In this document: in pieces, positions 28,400-37,562 of the stretch
Layout: each line of letters starts with the position of its first letter
Numbering within the stretch: the first letter of the stretch is position 1
NCBI GenBank assembly: GCA_030824075.1
Contig: JAVBYJ010000011.1
Span: forward strand, 1 to 64,000
DNA length: 64,000 bases
Direction of reading: 5' to 3'
Origin: Geothrix sp.
GTDB taxonomy: Bacteria > Acidobacteriota > Holophagae > Holophagales > Holophagaceae
Notes under the pieces: generated by a model
The model's input: only the letters and a program-made list of their open reading frames with translations
What the model was told of the DNA's origin: nothing
The model's database searches: none
Translations under genes and position numbers: made by a program

Positions 28400-29676
28400 G
28401 ATAAATCCCCCAGCGAATCGGCCTGCGTTCGGGCCATGACGAGATGGCGCAAGGTCCGCCGCAGGCTGGCCACGGGGATGTGGGTGAGCACGTCTGCGGC
28501 AAAGCCGTAGGTAAGCAGATTCCGCGCATCGTCTGCGTTCAGGCCGCGGCTCTGCAGGTAGAATAGTTCTTCCGGATCCAGGGCACCAACGGTGGCGCCG
28601 TGGCTGCATTTCACATCGTCGGCGTCGATTTCAAGCTGGGGTTTGGTATCCACCCGGGCCGATTCCGAAAGCAACAGGTTGCGGCTCTGCTGCTTCGCGT
28701 CGGTGCCCTGGGCGTACGGAGCCACGCGGATCTGGCCGTTGAAGATGGCGCGCGCCCTTCCATCCACGATGCACTTGTGGAGCTGATGGCTGGTTCCATG
28801 AGGTTCGGCATGCAGGATGAAACTGTGGGTGTCAGCTACCTGGTGTCCATCCAGCAGGGCCAGTCCGTCCAGGGTGGTCCCGGCGCCCTCGGCCAGGCGA
28901 ACCCAAGGCTGCTGCCGGGAGAGCCGCGCTCCGAACGTGAGGGTGCGGGAATGATACTGACCACCCTTGGCGACCTCGGCCTTCAGGGTTCCGAGGTGAA
29001 AGGCCTCCGGATCCTCGCGCTGAACCCGCTCGTGGTGCAGGATGGCGCCCTCGGCCACACGGATTTCGACCACGGGGCAGCTCAGGTAGGCGCCTTCTCC
29101 GTGGTGTTCCTCCACCAATTCCAGTTCAGCGCCGCGCTCCAGCACGATGAGCACCCGGGGGAAGACGACGGTGGGAGCCTCCGCTTTCGTGATGAACAGC
29201 AGGTGCAGGGGCAGGGCCACCTTCAGGTTCTTGGGCACCAGGATCACGGCACCGTCCACGAACCGCGCGGTATTCAGTTCCTCGAACAGGTCTCGCGCTG
29301 CACCCTCTCCCACGGTCCCGAGCGCATGGCAGGCCTCGCTGGCGGTGGACATGGGGAAGAAGCGGACACCGGCGGGGACCGCCGAGGAACAGCTGGCATG
29401 TGGGGCGTGGTGCCCGTTCACGAAAACCTGGCGCGTGCCCACCATCTCGGGCAGCAGGTAGCTGCTGATATCCACCGCGGCTTTCAGCGCAGGCCCGGAG
29501 CTGAGCTCGGCCAGGGCTTTCAGGTCTGTGTACTTCCAGTCTTCGTCGCTGGTGGTGGGCAGCTCGCGCCCCGCCAGGCGCCGCTCAGCGGCTTCGCGCA
29601 GCGAAGCCCACTCAGCGGGCCGCGGCCTGCTGAGCAGGTCGCCCAGCAGGTTGGAACCAACAACAGCCGAGGTCAT
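28396..29676 (-). CDS. sufD: Fe-S cluster assembly protein SufD
   Basis: SufD is the SufB paralogue that completes the SufBC2D scaffold and is needed for iron entry. The 426-aa protein has the early signature TTSDEDWKYTDL and the conserved core of parallel beta-helix strands. The C-terminal block GATVGALDPEELFYLQSRGL contains the conserved His (in KCSHGATVG) thought to work in cluster assembly. Its ATG overlaps the sufC stop (ATGA), and its own stop overlaps the sufS start. Coupling across these junctions should keep subunit amounts matched. Confidence 0.95.
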
Positions 29677-30437
29677 CGAGCCCCTCCGGCGGCGGCCTCT
29701 TCCAATACCCAGTCGTAGCCGCGATCTTCAAGCTCAAGGGCCAGTTCCTTCCCGGCGCTTTTGAGGATGCGGCCCCCTGAGAGCACATGCACGAACTGAG
29801 GCTGGATGGTCTCCAGAATGCGGGGGAAGTGGGTGATGATGAGCAGGGCACGGTCGGGCTGCTGGAGGTTGTTCACGGCCTCACCCAGCACCCGCAGGGC
29901 GTCGATGTCGAGGCCGCTGTCCAGCTCGTCCAGGATGGCCAGCTTGGGTTCCAGCACGGCCATCTGAAGGATCTCGTTGCGCTTCTTCTCGCCGCCGGAG
30001 AAGCCCTCGTTGAGGCTGCGGTCCAGGAATTCCTCCTTCATGGCCACGAGTTTGATCTTTTCGTGGATGAAATCGTCGAACTCCAGGGGATCGAGTTCCT
30101 CGCGGCCCTCGGCTTCGGCCTTCTTGTTGTAAGCCAGGCGCAGGAAGGAGGCGTTGCTGACGCCAGGCACTTCGATCGGGTGCTGGAAGCCCATGAAGAT
30201 ACCCGCCCGGGCCCGGGCATCGGGTTCCAGGTCGAAGAGGTTCTTCCCTTCGAACAGGACTTCGCCACCGGTGACCTCATAGGAAGGATGGCCTGCCAGG
30301 ACCTTGCCAAGGGTGGACTTGCCGGAGCCGTTGGGCCCCATGATCGCGTGGATCTCACCGGCCTTGATCTCCAGGTTGATCCCCTTCAGCACCGGAGTGC
30401 CGTTGATCGAGGCGGTGAGGTTCTTGATCGAAAGCAT
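29673..30437 (-). CDS. sufC: Fe-S cluster assembly ATPase SufC
   Basis: SufC is the ABC-type ATPase that drives conformational change in the SufBC2D complex. From the ATG at 30437 it is 254 aa, standard length. Walker A is GPNGSGKST, the Q-loop is MGFQHP, the signature is FSGGEKKRNE, Walker B is LAILDELDSGLD and the switch His is in ITHFPR. The start is supported by TAGGAG nine bases upstream and by MLSIKNLTASINGTPVLKG matching family N-termini. It is separated from sufB by a gap containing a hairpin repeat and overlaps sufD by ATGA. Confidence 0.96.
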   Translation of the reverse strand: MLSIKNLTASINGTPVLKGINLEIKAGEIHAIMGPNGSGKSTLGKVLAGHPSYEVTGGEVLFEGKNLFDLEPDARARAGIFMGFQHPIEVPGVSNASFLRLAYNKKAEAEGREELDPLEFDDFIHEKIKLVAMKEEFLDRSLNEGFSGGEKKRNEILQMAVLEPKLAILDELDSGLDIDALRVLGEAVNNLQQPDRALLIITHFPRILETIQPQFVHVLSGGRILKSAGKELALELEDRGYDWVLEEAAAGGAR

Positions 30438-30450
30438 GAAAGAGCTCCTA

Positions 30451-30532
30451 TCCACAGATTTCACAGATTCCACAGAAAGAATTGGGGGATTCCATGGGAT
30501 TTCATCTGTGAAATCTGTGGAATCTGTGGACT
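30451..30532. repeat. CACAGATTTC-type inverted repeat between sufB and sufC
   Basis: TCCACAGATTTCACAGATTC words (30451-30476) face TCTGTGAAATCTGTGGAATC words (30505-30530), forming an imperfect hairpin with a roughly 28-base loop. It occupies most of the 103-base gap and ends close to the sufC Shine-Dalgarno. Confidence 0.85.
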
Positions 30533-30540
30533 CAAGCATT

Positions 30541-31980
30541 TCATCCGACACTCCCCTCGAGTTTGAGGGAGAGCAGCTTGGTGGCTTCGACGGCGAACTC
30601 CATGGGGAGTTCGCGGAAGACGTCCTTGCAGAAGCCGTTGATGATCATGCTGATGGCTTCCTCGGTGGGGATGCCGCGCTGCTGGAAGTAGAAGAGCTGC
30701 TCCTCGCCGATCTTGCTGGTGGTGGCTTCGTGCTCCACCTTGGCGCTGCGGTTCTGCACCTCGATGTAGGGGAAGGTGCTGGCGCTGCAGGTCTGGCCGA
30801 TGAGCATGGAATCACACTGGCTGAAATTGCGGGCGCCTTCGGCCTTGGGCATGACCTTGACCAGGCCGCGGTAGCTGTTGGAGCTGTCCCCGGCACTGAT
30901 ACCCTTGCTGATGATGGTGCTTTTCGTGTTGCGGCCGATGTGGATCATCTTGGTGCCGGTGTCGGCCTGTTGCTTGTGGTTGGTGAGAGCGACGCTGTAG
31001 AACTCGCCGACACTGTCATCGCCCAGCAGGATGCAGCTGGGGTACTTCCAGGTGATGGCGCTGCCGGTCTCCACCTGGGTCCAGCTGATGTGCGAAGCCT
31101 TGCCCTTGCAGAGGCCGCGTTTGGTCACGAAGTTGAAGATGCCGCCCACGCCGTTCTTGTCGCCTGCGTACCAGTTCTGCACGGTGCTGTACTTGATGGA
31201 GGCGTGATCCAGGGCCACCAGTTCCACCACCGCCGCGTGCAGCTGGTTGGTGTCGAACTGGGGGGCGGTGCAGCCTTCCAGGTAGCTCACGCTGGCGCCC
31301 TCTTCGGCCACGATGAGGGTGCGTTCAAACTGTCCTGAATCCTTGTTGTTGATGCGGAAGTAGGTGCTCAGGTCCATGGGGCAGGTCACGCCCTTGGGGA
31401 TGAACACGAAACTGCCGTCCGTGAACACGGCGCTGTTGAGGGCCGCGTAGAAGTTGTCGGTGGCGGGGACCACGCTGCCGAGGTACTTCTTGATCAGCTC
31501 GGGGTGTTCCCTCACGGCCTCGCTGAAGCTGCAGAAGATGATGCCGACCGTGGCGAGCTTCTCTTTGTAGGTGGTGGTCACGCTGACGGAATCAAACACC
31601 ACGTCCACGGCCACGCCCGCGAGGGTCGCCTGCTCGTTGATGGGCACGCCGAGTTTCTCGAAGGTGCGCAACAGCTCGGGATCCACCTCGTCCATGGAGG
31701 CGTACTTGGGGATCTTGGCCTTGGGGGCGCTGTAGTAGACGATCTTCTGGAAGTCGGGCCTGGGGTAATCCACCTTGGCCCATTCGGGCTCGGTCATGGT
31801 CAGCCAATGACGGTAGGCCTTGAGGCGGAATTCCAGCAGCCAGTCGGGTTCCCCCTTCTTGGCCGAGATGAAGCGGATCACGTCCTCGTTCAGTCCAGGC
31901 GCGACGCTATCCGCCTCGATGTCCGTCACGAAGCCGTACTTGTATTCCTGGCTGGTGACCACATTGAAGGTGGTGCTCAT
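30541..31980 (-). CDS. sufB: Fe-S cluster assembly protein SufB
   Basis: SufB is the main scaffold on which the SUF system builds Fe-S clusters. The 479-aa protein has typical family blocks: [19 protein letters not shown] near the N-terminus, then [20 protein letters not shown] and [20 protein letters not shown]. The C-terminal core has [20 protein letters not shown] with conserved Glu and His and a conserved Cys in GINLNP-type position (QCDSMLIG). The ATG at 31980, behind GGGAGG, is preferred over a TTG start 48 bases upstream, which would lie inside the promoter. It is the first gene of the suf operon. Confidence 0.96.
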   Translation of the reverse strand: MSTTFNVVTSQEYKYGFVTDIEADSVAPGLNEDVIRFISAKKGEPDWLLEFRLKAYRHWLTMTEPEWAKVDYPRPDFQKIVYYSAPKAKIPKYASMDEVDPELLRTFEKLGVPINEQATLAGVAVDVVFDSVSVTTTYKEKLATVGIIFCSFSEAVREHPELIKKYLGSVVPATDNFYAALNSAVFTDGSFVFIPKGVTCPMDLSTYFRINNKDSGQFERTLIVAEEGASVSYLEGCTAPQFDTNQLHAAVVELVALDHASIKYSTVQNWYAGDKNGVGGIFNFVTKRGLCKGKASHISWTQVETGSAITWKYPSCILLGDDSVGEFYSVALTNHKQQADTGTKMIHIGRNTKSTIISKGISAGDSSNSYRGLVKVMPKAEGARNFSQCDSMLIGQTCSASTFPYIEVQNRSAKVEHEATTSKIGEEQLFYFQQRGIPTEEAISMIINGFCKDVFRELPMEFAVEATKLLSLKLEGSVG

Positions 31981-31999
31981 CCATGCCTCCCGAGTCTTC

Positions 32000-32028
32000 C
32001 ATTCTGGAATCTCGACCAAAATTGTCAA
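32000..32028 (-). promoter_or_regulatory. suf operon promoter with IscR/Rrf2-like palindrome
   Basis: On the minus strand TTGACA (32028-32023) and CAGAAT (32006-32001) are 16 bases apart, a good sigma-70-type promoter about 20 bases upstream of the sufB start codon. Overlapping it, TTGAC-AATTTTG-GTCGA (32028-32012) has the 5-7-5 half-site layout of the E. coli IscR type 1 motif (YYGAC-N7-GTCRR). This suggests repression by an Fe-S-sensing Rrf2-family protein. No such regulator gene is in the window. Confidence 0.65.
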
Positions 32029-32058
32029 CTTAATAGACTGTGGCCTGGATCACGAGGT

Positions 32059-33912
32059 TCAGGGCTGGGGGCCCTCGTCCAATTCCTTCATGAGGACGCG
32101 AATCTGGCTCTTCACGCCCTTGGCCTGGGTGTCGTTCAGATCGCCGGCTTCGGCGTCCAGGCCGGCCCTGAGCAGGGCTTTCGCCTCTTCACGGGCACCC
32201 AGGCCCGCCAGGGCCGAGCCAAGCTGGAAGTGGTTGATGAGGGTGGGTTCCTTCTCGAGCAGGGGGTCCAGCAGGTCGAGCACGTCCTGGTGGTGCTTGA
32301 GGGCGAGCAGGTACTGGCCCAGCAGGGTCCGGGCGCGGGGCTCCAGGCCGGGCAGGGGGTGGGCGTGGAGGCGGCGCACCTCCGTGAGGTCCTGCTCCGT
32401 GATGTTGCCGTTCATCAGGCGGTAGGCGAGGCGCATGAGGGCCGCCTCCCAGGCCCCCGTGCTTTTGGGGTGGCGGGTGAGAAAGGTGTCGAGGGCCCGG
32501 GTGATCTCGGGCTCCCGCTTCTGCTCCATCAGGTGTTCGAGGACAAGGCGCAGGGCCAGAAAGCAAAGCCGGGGATGCCGGTCGGAGCAGGCGAATTCGA
32601 GGGCGGCCTTGAGCTGTCGTTCAGGATCCTTCAGGAAGGCCAGGCGGAGGTCGAGCCACTCCGAGCGTTGGCTCCGGCCCTTGCGCCGGACCCGCCTGAG
32701 GAGTACCTCGGCGCCTTCGGATTGGCCTTCGTCCAGCAGGGCCTCGACCTCATCCAGCATGATCTGGGTGCCGGTCTTGCCGTCCCGGGCCTCCCGCAGC
32801 TGGGGGTGGTTCTCGGCATCCAGCATGAGCAGCAGATGGGGGTCCCCGGGATTCTGCATGAGCAGTTCCTGGAGGATGGCGAAGGCCTTGGGCCGCTCAT
32901 CCTGCAGGAGGTAGGCCTCGGCCAGGGCCTCCCGCACATGGAGATCGCCCGGCAGATAGACACTGGCGTCCTTGAGCACAGCCACGGCCAGGGCGCTTTC
33001 CCCCCGGGCCAGGAGCACCTGGCCCAGCAGCAGCAGGGTTTCGCCGTCCTTGCGCCGGGCCACGGCCTCCTGGGCCGCTTCCAGGGCGCCCTGCAGGTCA
33101 TCCTGATCCAGGAGCAGCTCGGCCAGCATCATGCGGGGCTCGGGATCCTCGGGGCGCAGGTCCGCCGCCTGGTGCAGGGCCTCGATGGCCTGATCCGCCT
33201 GCTCGGGCAGTTCCTGGAGCAGCTTGGCCAGCAGCATCCAGCCTTCAAAATGGCGGGGACTCAGGCCCACGGCCTTGCGGGCCAGGGATTCGGCCTCCTC
33301 GAAGTTCTGGGCGGCTTCGTGGAGCGACGCGGCGGTAAAGATGAGCTCGTAGTTCTTGGGGTCCAGTGGCACGGCCTGGCCCAGACGCTGGGCCGCGCCC
33401 AGCAGATCGGCGGATTCCAGCAGGGCCGTGGTCTCCAGGAGGGCCCGCTTGAGCTGGGACATGGATTTGGGGCGGGCGATGGGCAGGATGCGGGCCCGGT
33501 AGCGGGTGAAGAGCTCCCGGGCGCTGATCAGGTGCAGGTTCTCCTCCACCAGCTGTTCCCAGCGCTCCGAAAAGGCATGGGCATCCAGCTGGCGCTTGTG
33601 CTCCATCTCCTGCACCAGGGCCATGAGGCCATTGCGGAGCATCACCTCGCTGCGCTCCAGCTTGCCCAGCTGATCCGACACGGTTTCCAGGTAGGTCTCC
33701 ACCCGGCGCACGGTCTCCTCGAGGCCCGTGATGCGCTCCAGCAGGTGCTCTTCCAGATCCTCGCCGCCGTCGGTATCTTCCGGCTCGTCCTCCCAGGTCT
33801 GGTCCCCCGCCAGGATGAGCAGTCGCGTGCCGCACTTTAGGCAGGTTTCCCGGTCGCCGGGATTCCAGGAAAGGCAGTTCTGGCAATAGGAGCCGGGCAG
33901 ATCGTTGGCCAT
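32059..33912 (-). CDS. Zinc-ribbon plus TPR repeat protein
   Basis: This 617-aa cytosolic protein opens with a zinc ribbon (C10, C13, C24, C27). It continues with an acidic linker and a predicted coiled coil (about 50-110, ERITGLEETVRRVETYLETV). The rest is TPR-like helical pairs, recognisable as repeated 'A...L..A..L.P' units (AQRLGQAVPLDPKNYELIF, EAESLARKAVGLSPRHFEGW). No signal peptide is present. Such proteins act as interaction scaffolds; the partner is unknown. It is divergent from a second TPR gene, so the two may be functionally linked. Confidence 0.82.
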   Translation of the reverse strand: MANDLPGSYCQNCLSWNPGDRETCLKCGTRLLILAGDQTWEDEPEDTDGGEDLEEHLLERITGLEETVRRVETYLETVSDQLGKLERSEVMLRNGLMALVQEMEHKRQLDAHAFSERWEQLVEENLHLISARELFTRYRARILPIARPKSMSQLKRALLETTALLESADLLGAAQRLGQAVPLDPKNYELIFTAASLHEAAQNFEEAESLARKAVGLSPRHFEGWMLLAKLLQELPEQADQAIEALHQAADLRPEDPEPRMMLAELLLDQDDLQGALEAAQEAVARRKDGETLLLLGQVLLARGESALAVAVLKDASVYLPGDLHVREALAEAYLLQDERPKAFAILQELLMQNPGDPHLLLMLDAENHPQLREARDGKTGTQIMLDEVEALLDEGQSEGAEVLLRRVRRKGRSQRSEWLDLRLAFLKDPERQLKAALEFACSDRHPRLCFLALRLVLEHLMEQKREPEITRALDTFLTRHPKSTGAWEAALMRLAYRLMNGNITEQDLTEVRRLHAHPLPGLEPRARTLLGQYLLALKHHQDVLDLLDPLLEKEPTLINHFQLGSALAGLGAREEAKALLRAGLDAEAGDLNDTQAKGVKSQIRVLMKELDEGPQP

Positions 33913-33983
33913 GTTTCCAGAATAGAGGCTAAGGTGGCTCCTGGTCTCTGAAGGTTTTATCCTGGGACCGTCAGGAAGCCCCC

Positions 33984-34505
33984 ATGAGCGACGACCAGGA
34001 CCGGAAGGACAGGCGGCAGGAGGCCATGGAGTGGGTGGGCAAGGCCTATCAGCTCCAGATGAAGGGCGAGACCCAGAAGGCCATTGCCCTCTACACCAGG
34101 TCCATTGAGATCCATCCGACGGCGGAGGCCTACACCTTCCGGGGCTGGACGCGCTCCTTCGAACATGACTATGCCTCGGCCATCGAGGACTGCCACCGCG
34201 CCATTGACCTGGATCCCGAGTTTGGAAACCCCTACAACGATATCGGTGCCTATTATCTGGAACAGAACGAGCCCGATGAGGCGATTCCCTGGCTTCGGAT
34301 GGCGCTCAAGGCCAAGCGGTACGAAAGCTACTGCTTCCCCCACTTCAATCTGGGCCGCGTCTTCGAAGCCAAGGGCCAGCTGGAGAAGGCCCTGGAACAC
34401 TTCCGTCACGCCCTGGAAGAAAATCCCCGCTACGCCCTGGCCGCCAAGGCCGTGGAGCGGGTGAAGGGCAAGCTCACCGTGCGCAATCCGGAGAAAATCA
34501 GCTAG
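33984..34505 (+). CDS. Small TPR protein
   Basis: This 173-aa protein is essentially four tetratricopeptide repeats. Clear units include AIALYTRSIEIHPTAEAYTF, AIEDCHRAIDLDPEFGNPY, AIPWLRMALKAKRYESYCF and ALEHFRHALEENPRYALAA. It has no signal peptide and would be a cytosolic adaptor. The ATG at 33984 follows AGGAAG. It is divergent from the zinc-ribbon TPR gene, and its stop codon shares the bases CTAG with the stop of the convergent gene downstream. Confidence 0.85.
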   Translation: MSDDQDRKDRRQEAMEWVGKAYQLQMKGETQKAIALYTRSIEIHPTAEAYTFRGWTRSFEHDYASAIEDCHRAIDLDPEFGNPYNDIGAYYLEQNEPDEAIPWLRMALKAKRYESYCFPHFNLGRVFEAKGQLEKALEHFRHALEENPRYALAAKAVERVKGKLTVRNPEKIS

Positions 34506-35434
34506 CTGGCGGCCCTCCGGGGGGGCGCCAATCGGGGCGGTGGCGGCGGTGGTGGCGCCGAGGCGACTTGGCACCAGACCAGATCGCAGTAGAAGAGCGC
34601 TTTGCGGAACCGTTCCAGCACCGCGAGCTTCGCGTGGGTGCGCAGGGCGGTCATGGGGCCGTCCGCAGTGGGGGACGCAGCCTCCTCCCGGATGAGCACC
34701 CGCAGGGCCACCGCGTTGAGGTGCTCCGAGAGGGCATCCCAGCGGGCCGATAGGTCCGGGAGCAGCAGGTCGGTTACAGCCAGGCGATTCTGGGAGCCCA
34801 GTTCCTCCTTGGTGGGCACCGTGCTGGCGGCGGCGCGTTCCTCGGGCCGCAGGGGGGCGGCGCCGAGCCGCTCGGGCGAGAAGGTGTCATCCTCATCCGG
34901 CGATCGGTAGCTCGCCTCCGACCGGCTGACCGTGATCAGCTGCCGGGCGGGCGCCTTGAGCACCTTCATGGCCTTCGCCTTGGCCTCCTTGAATTCCTGT
35001 GAGCTGGGCTCCTGGGACCTGGGGGCATCCTGCTGCCGCCGGGCCACGCCTCCCTCCAACAGGACGGCCTGCCAAGCCTTCCAGGTGTCGAGGTAGGCCC
35101 GTTCGAGGCGGGCGTATTCGGGGTCGTCGATGACCCCCACCAGCGCAACCCCCTCGTCGACCAGCTCTGGCGGTACCGAAAGATTCGCAGCCAGGACCGC
35201 TCTGGCCTCCGGCCTTCCATACATCGCCAGCAGGCTGAGGTCCAAATCCTCCAGGGCCGTTCTGATCTGCGAATGGATCTCCTTGAAGCGAGCCCGACCC
35301 AGGTTTCCGTCCCGAGGAAGCGGCGGAAGGGTGATGGAACGGTCCTCGACCTTCACCACGGTCCCGGAGGGCCTGGTTTTTTGAGGAGGCGGCGGATCCT
35401 GCAGGAGCAGGAGTGCAAGGGGCCAAAAAATCAT
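34502..35434 (-). CDS. Hypothetical secreted or membrane-anchored protein, Pro-rich ends
   Basis: I do not recognise this 310-aa protein. It has a short hydrophobic N-terminus (MIFWPLALLLL) that could be a signal peptide or anchor, then a proline-rich segment. A mainly helical middle follows (EIHSQIRTALEDLDLSLLAM; DTWKAWQAVLLEGGVARR). The C-terminus ends in a run of seven prolines and a basic tail. The ATG at 35434 follows GAGG. Its 3' end overlaps the convergent TPR gene by four bases. Base composition falls sharply just upstream of its start. Confidence 0.6.
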   Translation of the reverse strand: MIFWPLALLLLQDPPPPQKTRPSGTVVKVEDRSITLPPLPRDGNLGRARFKEIHSQIRTALEDLDLSLLAMYGRPEARAVLAANLSVPPELVDEGVALVGVIDDPEYARLERAYLDTWKAWQAVLLEGGVARRQQDAPRSQEPSSQEFKEAKAKAMKVLKAPARQLITVSRSEASYRSPDEDDTFSPERLGAAPLRPEERAAASTVPTKEELGSQNRLAVTDLLLPDLSARWDALSEHLNAVALRVLIREEAASPTADGPMTALRTHAKLAVLERFRKALFYCDLVWCQVASAPPPPPPPRLAPPRRAAS

Positions 35435-35539
35435 GGTGTGCCTCTGTGGTGCATGGCGCTGTCCATCTGTGTCATCTGATTTTTCTGTTTTTTGAGCCAA
35501 AAAATAGAGCTAAGTTCGCCAATCATCTAAAATTATTTT
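35435..35539. other. AT-rich intergenic stretch
   Basis: Bases 35465-35545 are strikingly A/T-rich compared with the rest of the window (runs such as TTTTTCTGTTTTTTG and AAAATTATTTTTCAATTTAAA). No gene is evident. It could hold the promoter of the preceding minus-strand gene or mark the edge of acquired DNA. Confidence 0.5.
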
Positions 35540-36115
35540 TCAATTTAAACCATGGGGAAGCAATCGCCGACTCGGGGACTTTGAGGCTCCAGGCACTGGT
35601 GGAAATCCTCGTTGATAAAGCAGGGAACCGTCAGGCAAGTCCTTCAAACGTCCAGGATCATAATCCATAATCTCTTTTTTTACTTTTGCTTGAAACGCAA
35701 ATGCTGCAAGTTCTGTTTTCTTGATAAATCTAAGTTGATGGGGGTGACGGGTCTCCCGCACATCTCCGGTCGTGGCAGTCTCCATGGCCAGAAATAAGGC
35801 CGTGGCGATCCAGGGTTCCAGGGCATCCCCACAGCGTCGCCAGGGCAGCACAGGCACCTGAATGTCAATTTGGTATTCATCATCAGCGGTAATGATAAGA
35901 AGTCTTCCGTAAGTCACGTCCAGGCCGGGGACCAAACGGTACCGGGCCTTGCGCTCCGCCTTGGCGAGGTGTCGAACGACTTGTTGAAGGCTTGGAGAAT
36001 GGGCCAAAGTCCACCGATAGACATCCAAAAGAAGGGGATCCGACCCAGGAAGGAGGGGTAGCTCTGCCATGGAATAGACTTCTGCCGGCGGTGGTGTCTG
36101 AAAAGAAATGAGCAT
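35540..36115 (-). CDS. Orphan hypothetical protein in an AT-richer island
   Basis: This 191-aa protein has no family I recognise. It shows no signal peptide or membrane helix. Notable stretches are DVYRWTLAHSPSLQQVVRHL (helical), YGRLLIITADDEYQIDIQVP (beta-rich) and a Lys-rich region near residues 130-150 (IKKTELAAFAFQAKVKKEIM). Codon usage is less GC-biased than in the neighbours, and it is flanked by A/T-rich DNA on its 3' side, so horizontal acquisition is plausible. An AGAGG lies about ten bases before the ATG. Confidence 0.55.
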   Translation of the reverse strand: MLISFQTPPPAEVYSMAELPLLPGSDPLLLDVYRWTLAHSPSLQQVVRHLAKAERKARYRLVPGLDVTYGRLLIITADDEYQIDIQVPVLPWRRCGDALEPWIATALFLAMETATTGDVRETRHPHQLRFIKKTELAAFAFQAKVKKEIMDYDPGRLKDLPDGSLLYQRGFPPVPGASKSPSRRLLPHGLN

Positions 36116-36253
36116 GATGGAAAGCCTCTGATTTCCACGAGTTTATCGGTGTTGGCTGCGAGACTCTCCAAGATAAATCGGGTCGAGCATGAACGCCGGG
36201 GTTCCAGGAATACGGTCGTGCCCAAACTGTGCTGAACTGGAATGGGAGACCGC

Positions 36254-37063
36254 ATGAAATTCACCATCGCCCACAGCCCAGACTCCGACGACGCGTACAT
36301 GATGGCCCCCCTGGCCCTGGGGTGGCTGGATCCGGAAGGCTTCGACATCTCCTTTGTCCGTAAGGACATCGAGACCCTGAATGCCGAGGCCGTGGAAGGT
36401 CGCTACGATGTCACGGCCATCAGCTTCGGGGCCTATCCCGAACTGAAGGATCGCTACGACCTGCTGACGGCGGGCTCGAGCATCCAGGAGGGCACGGGCC
36501 CGCTGGTGGTGAGCCGCACGCCCATGGATGCGGCGGCCTTGAAGGGGCTGACCATCGTCATCCCGGGCCACCGTACCAGCGCCTACCTGTCCATGCGGAA
36601 GTGGTGCGCAGAGCATGGCTTCGAGCCTGCCGTCGCCTTGCTGCCCTTCGATCAGATCCTGCCTGCGGTGGTCGATGGCCGCTTCCAGGCCGGTCTGCTC
36701 ATCCACGAAAGCCAACTCCTTTACCGCGAGGCTGGCCTGCGCCTGGTGGTGGATCTGGGGGCTTGGTGGAAGCACGCCTACGACCTGCCCCTGCCCATGG
36801 GCGGCAATGCCATCCGGAAGGACCTGCCCGCAGATGTGAAGCTGCGCTTCGCCGGGCTGATGCGCCGGAGCGTGGAGATGGCCCGTGCCCGCCACTGGGA
36901 GAGCGTGGACTACAGTCAGTCCTTCGGCCGCGGCATGGATCGCGACATGATCGGCCGCTATGTGAACGCCTGGGTGAACGATTTCACCGTGGATCCAGGC
37001 CCCCGTGGGCGCGAGGCTGTGACGAGGCTGCTGGGGCTCGAACCCGTGTGGATCCAGGGATAG
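36254..37063 (+). CDS. mqnD: 1,4-dihydroxy-6-naphthoate synthase MqnD
   Basis: MqnD releases 1,4-dihydroxy-6-naphthoate from cyclic dehypoxanthine futalosine, a late step of the futalosine route to menaquinone. The 269-aa protein has the characteristic N-terminus IAHSPDSDDAYMMAPLALG. It continues with DVTAISFGAYPEL, a GPLVVSR strand and the later GGNAIRKDL loop. It adopts a periplasmic-binding-protein-like fold and has no signal peptide. I start at 36254 (MKFTIAHSP), with GGGAG in a good position; an in-frame ATG four codons upstream is possible. Other mqn genes are not adjacent. Confidence 0.9.
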   Translation: MKFTIAHSPDSDDAYMMAPLALGWLDPEGFDISFVRKDIETLNAEAVEGRYDVTAISFGAYPELKDRYDLLTAGSSIQEGTGPLVVSRTPMDAAALKGLTIVIPGHRTSAYLSMRKWCAEHGFEPAVALLPFDQILPAVVDGRFQAGLLIHESQLLYREAGLRLVVDLGAWWKHAYDLPLPMGGNAIRKDLPADVKLRFAGLMRRSVEMARARHWESVDYSQSFGRGMDRDMIGRYVNAWVNDFTVDPGPRGREAVTRLLGLEPVWIQG

Positions 37064-37125
37064 CCCGGGGCACCTAGCACGAAACGGCGGACGGCCGTAG
37101 CCTTGGGTCCCTCTACGGATCTCCC

Positions 37126-37560
37126 GTGCCCATGCATCAGGTCAGCAGCCGCGTCGAGGCCTCGCCGGAGACGGTCTGGGCCGTGCTCCTGGACAAGATG
37201 GTGCATCCCCAGCGCTACATCGCGGATGCCCTGGATGTGGAGATTCTGGAGCGGGGCCCGAAGCAGGTGGTCCGGAAACTGGTGCTGCCGGGTGGTGTGG
37301 CCTTCCGGGAGCGCATTACCGCCGATCCCCGGGCACGGACGATCACCTTCACCCTGCTGGACCACCCTGTCTACGAGGGGACGGTGCTGAACCGGCTCCA
37401 GGTGGGGTTGGATGGCGCTGTGGCGCTGGCCTTCGAACTTGACTGGAAGGCCCGCCCGGGATGCGTGGATGAACGGGATCCGGAGGAGCCCCTGGCCCTC
37501 ATCCGCAGTTCGGTGATGCAGACCAAGCGGATCGCCGAGGCTTTGGAGCAGGGCTCGTAA
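37126..37560 (+). CDS. SRPBCC-fold protein, AtaL/DUF1857-like
   Basis: This 144-aa protein looks like a START/SRPBCC ligand-binding domain. Features are the N-terminal strand-helix (VSSRVEASPETVWAVLLDKM), central antiparallel strands (VVRKLVLPGGVAFRERITAD; RTITFTLLDHPVYEGTVLNR) and a long C-terminal helix (IRSSVMQTKRIAEALEQ). The pattern fits the AtaL-like/DUF1857 subgroup. The ligand is unknown. It starts with GTG at 37126 or ATG at 37132. Its stop is only two bases from the stop of the convergent protease gene. Confidence 0.7.
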   Translation: MPMHQVSSRVEASPETVWAVLLDKMVHPQRYIADALDVEILERGPKQVVRKLVLPGGVAFRERITADPRARTITFTLLDHPVYEGTVLNRLQVGLDGAVALAFELDWKARPGCVDERDPEEPLALIRSSVMQTKRIAEALEQGS

Positions 37561-37562
37561 AG

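Noticed and set aside
30541..32028. SufB start 48 bases upstream at a TTG
   Set aside because: That codon lies within the promoter -35 box; the ATG at 31980 has a strong Shine-Dalgarno sequence and the family N-terminus.
31504..33840. A 778-codon open frame on the plus strand
   Set aside because: It runs antisense to sufB and the zinc-ribbon TPR gene. Both are supported by clear motifs, while this frame is low-complexity Gly/Gln/Leu/Val.
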